Assembly (NCBI GenBank): GCA_902782805.1
Contig: CACZON010000016.1
Coordinates: 1 to 7,280, forward strand
Length of the DNA: 7,280 bases
Source: Oscillospiraceae bacterium
GTDB taxonomy: Bacteria; Bacillota; Clostridia; Oscillospirales; Acutalibacteraceae
Reading direction: 5' to 3'
Of this stretch, positions 5,411 to 7,280 are shown one piece after another. The translations under genes and the position numbers were made by a program. The stretch's first letter is position 1. Each line of letters starts with the position of its first letter. Under the pieces are notes generated by a model. That model saw only the letters and a program-made list of their open reading frames with translations. It did not search any database and was not told the origin of the DNA.

Positions 5411-6460
5411 ATGCATATGGCAGATGCACTGCTGGCGCCGGCGACTGCAGCTGTGATGTACGTTGCCTCCGGTACGGCAGCAGGTTTTTCGATCCACAGG
5501 CTTCGGAAAGACGATGAGCCGCAGAAGCTCCCGACGATGGCGGTTACGGCCGCGCTCGTGTTCGCGGGGCAGATGATCAACTATACGATCCCGGGAACCG
5601 GTTCTTCCGGCCATATGTGCGGCGGTATGCTGCTCTCCGCGCTTTTGGGACCGCACGCGGGATTCCTTTCGATGATCGTAATTCTGGCGATACAATGCCT
5701 CTTTTTTGCCGACGGCGGTCTGATGGCGCTGGGAGCCAACGTCTGGAATATGGCGTTCTACGGCTGTTTTGTCGGCTATTACCTGATCTGGCGGCCGATC
5801 ATGCAGAACAAATGGTTCGGCGAGAGCAAAGGCGGAACCCGGATCCGGATTCTGGTTGCCTCGATCATCGGCTGCGTCGTAACGCTCCAGCTCGGCGCGT
5901 TCTCCGTTGTGCTTGAAACGACCGTTTCCGGAATCACCGAACTGCCCTTCGGCGCGTTCGTAGCCCTGATGCAGCCGATCCACCTTGCGATCGGTCTGAT
6001 CGAAGGCCTCGTTACGGCGGCGGTGCTGATTTTCGTCTATGAATCCAGACCCGAGCTGCTGCGCAACGTTGAGCCTGCGAAAGAAGCGAAAAAGCATTCA
6101 CTCAAAGTGACGATCGCGATCCTCGCCGTGGTTGCGCTCGTTGTCGGCGGCGGGCTGAGCCTCGTTGCGAGCTCCAACCCGGACGGCCTCGAATGGGCGC
6201 TCTTCGGCAACGCCGAGGAAGGCTACAGCGAGAATATGGGCCTCGATGAAGAAAACTTCGGGATCCAGAGCCCGGTTGCGGATACGGCGGCGGAAATCCA
6301 GGAGAAAACGGCTTTCCTGCCGGATTACGCCTTTGCGGATAACGATACGCCTGTCGGAACGACCGTTTCCGGTATCGTCGGTTCGATCATGGTCGCCGGT
6401 GTGGCGCTACTGATCTGCCTGGTCGGCGGGTTCTTCCGGAAAAAACGGAAAACGGAATAA
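5411..6460 (+). CDS. cbiM: Cobalt/nickel ECF transporter substrate-binding membrane protein, CbiM fused to a PDGLE (NikN-like) domain
   Basis: This 349-residue protein captures cobalt or nickel ions at the outer face of the membrane for the ECF-type importer. It starts MHMADALL. In structurally studied NikM the N-terminal amine and His2, together with a His near residue 67, hold the metal, and here H2 and H68 (GSSGHMCGG, 65-73) fit. This supports the ATG at 5411 over the second ATG at 5417, which would lose H2. The CbiM domain covers about 1-215 with six or more hydrophobic segments and the conserved QMINYTIPGTGSSGH at 54-68. A helix at about 233-253 is followed by NPDGLEW (256-262), the hallmark of the PDGLE/NikN partner, an extracytoplasmic loop and a final helix at about 325-343 before a basic tail. 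The fused arrangement favours nickel (NikMN), but cobalt is not excluded. The RBS is GAGAGGTG. Confidence 0.93.
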   Translation: MHMADALLAPATAAVMYVASGTAAGFSIHRLRKDDEPQKLPTMAVTAALVFAGQMINYTIPGTGSSGHMCGGMLLSALLGPHAGFLSMIVILAIQCLFFADGGLMALGANVWNMAFYGCFVGYYLIWRPIMQNKWFGESKGGTRIRILVASIIGCVVTLQLGAFSVVLETTVSGITELPFGAFVALMQPIHLAIGLIEGLVTAAVLIFVYESRPELLRNVEPAKEAKKHSLKVTIAILAVVALVVGGGLSLVASSNPDGLEWALFGNAEEGYSENMGLDEENFGIQSPVADTAAEIQEKTAFLPDYAFADNDTPVGTTVSGIVGSIMVAGVALLICLVGGFFRKKRKTE

Positions 6461-6479
6461 ATCGCAGGAAAAAATCTGA

Positions 6480-6504
6480 GAGGGGGCATTTCGGATGCCC
6501 CCTT
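6480..6504 (+). terminator. Intercistronic hairpin between cbiM and cbiQ (possible partial terminator)
   Basis: AGGGGGCAT (6481-6489) pairs with ATGCCCCCT (6495-6503) around a TTCGG loop: nine base pairs plus a G-U pair at 6480/6504. The 3' side continues TTCTTCG, pyrimidine-rich but not a clean T-run. It lies 20 bases after the cbiM stop and 12 before the cbiQ ribosome binding site. It may stop some transcripts or protect the cbiM mRNA end, lowering cbiQ relative to cbiM. Confidence 0.55.
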
Positions 6505-6527
6505 CTTCGTATGTCCGGAGAAAAGCG

Positions 6528-7280
6528 ATGAACAAAATGGAAAAAGCGCTTCGGGAGCTTTCGCAGATGGATACCCTTGCGGCAGCGGATTCACCGATCC
6601 ACCGTCTCAACCCGATCGCAAAACTGCTTTCGACAATTGCATATATCGTTCTGGTCGTCTCGTTCGGGAAGTACGATCTGTCCGGACTTGTGCCGATGGT
6701 GCTCTGGCCGATCGTTCTCTTTGCGGTAAGCGGAATTCCGGTGCGCACCTGCTTTTATAAGCTGCGGATCGTACTGCCGCTCGTGATGGCGGTCGGGCTT
6801 GCGAATCCCTTCTTCGACCGTGCGCCTCTGCTGCAGATCGGATCCGTAACGATCAGCGGCGGAGTCGTTTCGATGATTACCCTGATGCTCAAAGGACTTT
6901 TCGCGCTGATGGCCTCGTTCCTTTTGATGGCAACGACTCCGATCGACAGCCTCTGCGGCGCGCTGCGGAAGCTCCGCGTCCCCGGCATGATCGTAACGCT
7001 GCTGCTTTTGACCTACCGCTACGCCGGTGTGATGACCCAGGAGCTTTCGGTTATGACGGACGCCTATCATCTGCGCGCGCCGGGCCAGAAAGGGATCCGG
7101 TTTTCCGCCTGGGGCTCGTTCCTTGGGCAGCTGCTGCTGCGGAGCATGGACCGGGCGCAGGAGCTCTATTCGAGCATGCTGCTGCGCGGGTACCGCGAGA
7201 AATTCTATTACGCAAAGGAAAAACCGTTCGGCGCTGCCGACGCGGTCTATCTGATCTGCTGTATCGGGTTCTTTTTCCTG
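6528..7280 (+). CDS. cbiQ: ECF transporter T component CbiQ/NikQ (partial at right edge)
   Basis: The frame is open for 251 codons to the window edge with no stop; CbiQ proteins are usually about 225-280 residues, so most of the protein is present. This T component couples the ATPase to the CbiM substrate-binding protein. The start MNKMEKALRE is followed by the typical SPIHRLNPIAKL (22-33), then hydrophobic segments at about 34-48, 52-70, 76-90 and 104-130. It has the family's C-terminal coupling region LLRSMDRAQELYSSMLLRGY, whose two Arg-Ser/Arg-Gly motifs contact the ATPases. A hydrophobic stretch resumes at the very edge. The RBS GGAG (6517-6520) is seven bases before the ATG. It is the second gene of the cbiM operon; cbiO, the ATPase, is expected immediately downstream. 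It could equally be named nikQ. Confidence 0.92.
   Translation, partial: MNKMEKALRELSQMDTLAAADSPIHRLNPIAKLLSTIAYIVLVVSFGKYDLSGLVPMVLWPIVLFAVSGIPVRTCFYKLRIVLPLVMAVGLANPFFDRAPLLQIGSVTISGGVVSMITLMLKGLFALMASFLLMATTPIDSLCGALRKLRVPGMIVTLLLLTYRYAGVMTQELSVMTDAYHLRAPGQKGIRFSAWGSFLGQLLLRSMDRAQELYSSMLLRGYREKFYYAKEKPFGAADAVYLICCIGFFFL

Noticed and set aside
4802..6097. 431-codon open frame on the minus strand across the GNAT-YoaP and cbiM genes
   Set aside because: It crosses the terminator-free gap and two strongly supported genes on the other strand, has an Arg/His-rich low-quality composition, and lacks any signature.
1..7280. CRISPR array, IS element, prophage or toxin-antitoxin module
   Set aside because: No spaced direct repeats, no transposase or integrase motifs, no terminal inverted repeats and no small paired genes were found on either strand.

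Overview
The window looks like a piece of a low-GC-lineage (Firmicutes/Clostridia-type) chromosome from an anaerobic, probably gut or rumen bacterium with moderately high GC (roughly 55% by eye). The reasons are strong AGGAGG-type ribosome binding sites, near-consensus SigA promoters, an MBOAT plus DHHW-family pair, a fused CbiM-PDGLE metal transporter and a GNAT-YoaP fusion, all of which are common in that group. This placement is inference; no marker gene fixes the genus. There is no sign of phage, IS element, CRISPR array or recent insertion. Base composition and codon use look even across the window.

Layout. (1) 3-2586, minus strand: an envelope O-acylation operon, with an MBOAT membrane acyltransferase followed 13 bases later by a DHHW/AlgX-like SGNH-fold partner. 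It has a good SigA promoter at 2622-2650. (2) 2688-4289, plus strand: a perfect-consensus promoter (TTGACA-17-TATAAT) drives a GtrA-family small membrane protein. Its reading frame overlaps by 29 bases the TTG-started gene for MutY, the A/G-specific adenine glycosylase. The leader of this transcript can fold so that its 5' end pairs with the gtrA ribosome binding site. (3) 4286-4437: a stand-alone tRNA-Val(CAC) gene with its own extended -10 promoter and a 13-bp intrinsic terminator. (4) 4553-5299: a GNAT acetyltransferase fused to a YoaP-like thioredoxin-fold domain. (5) 5339-7280: the start of a cobalt/nickel ECF transporter operon, with cbiM (NikMN-type fusion) followed by cbiQ (NikQ), which runs off the right edge. 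The ATPase gene (cbiO/nikO) is expected just outside.

How the parts relate. MBOAT and the DHHW protein would act together at the membrane to move an acyl group onto a cell-surface polymer. GtrA proteins are also linked to cell-surface polysaccharide precursors, so the divergent promoter region at 2587-2773 may separate two envelope-related transcripts, with mutY carried as a passenger. CbiM (substrate capture) and CbiQ (coupling T component) form the membrane part of a metal importer that feeds B12 synthesis or nickel enzymes. I see no riboswitch upstream of cbiM. There is instead a conventional promoter with a GC palindrome next to its -35 box.

Nothing here is a clearly new system. The points most worth a second look are the self-sequestering gtrA leader, the GNAT-YoaP protein with a single-cysteine CPYN motif, the palindrome at the cbiM promoter, and the strong hairpin between cbiM and cbiQ.
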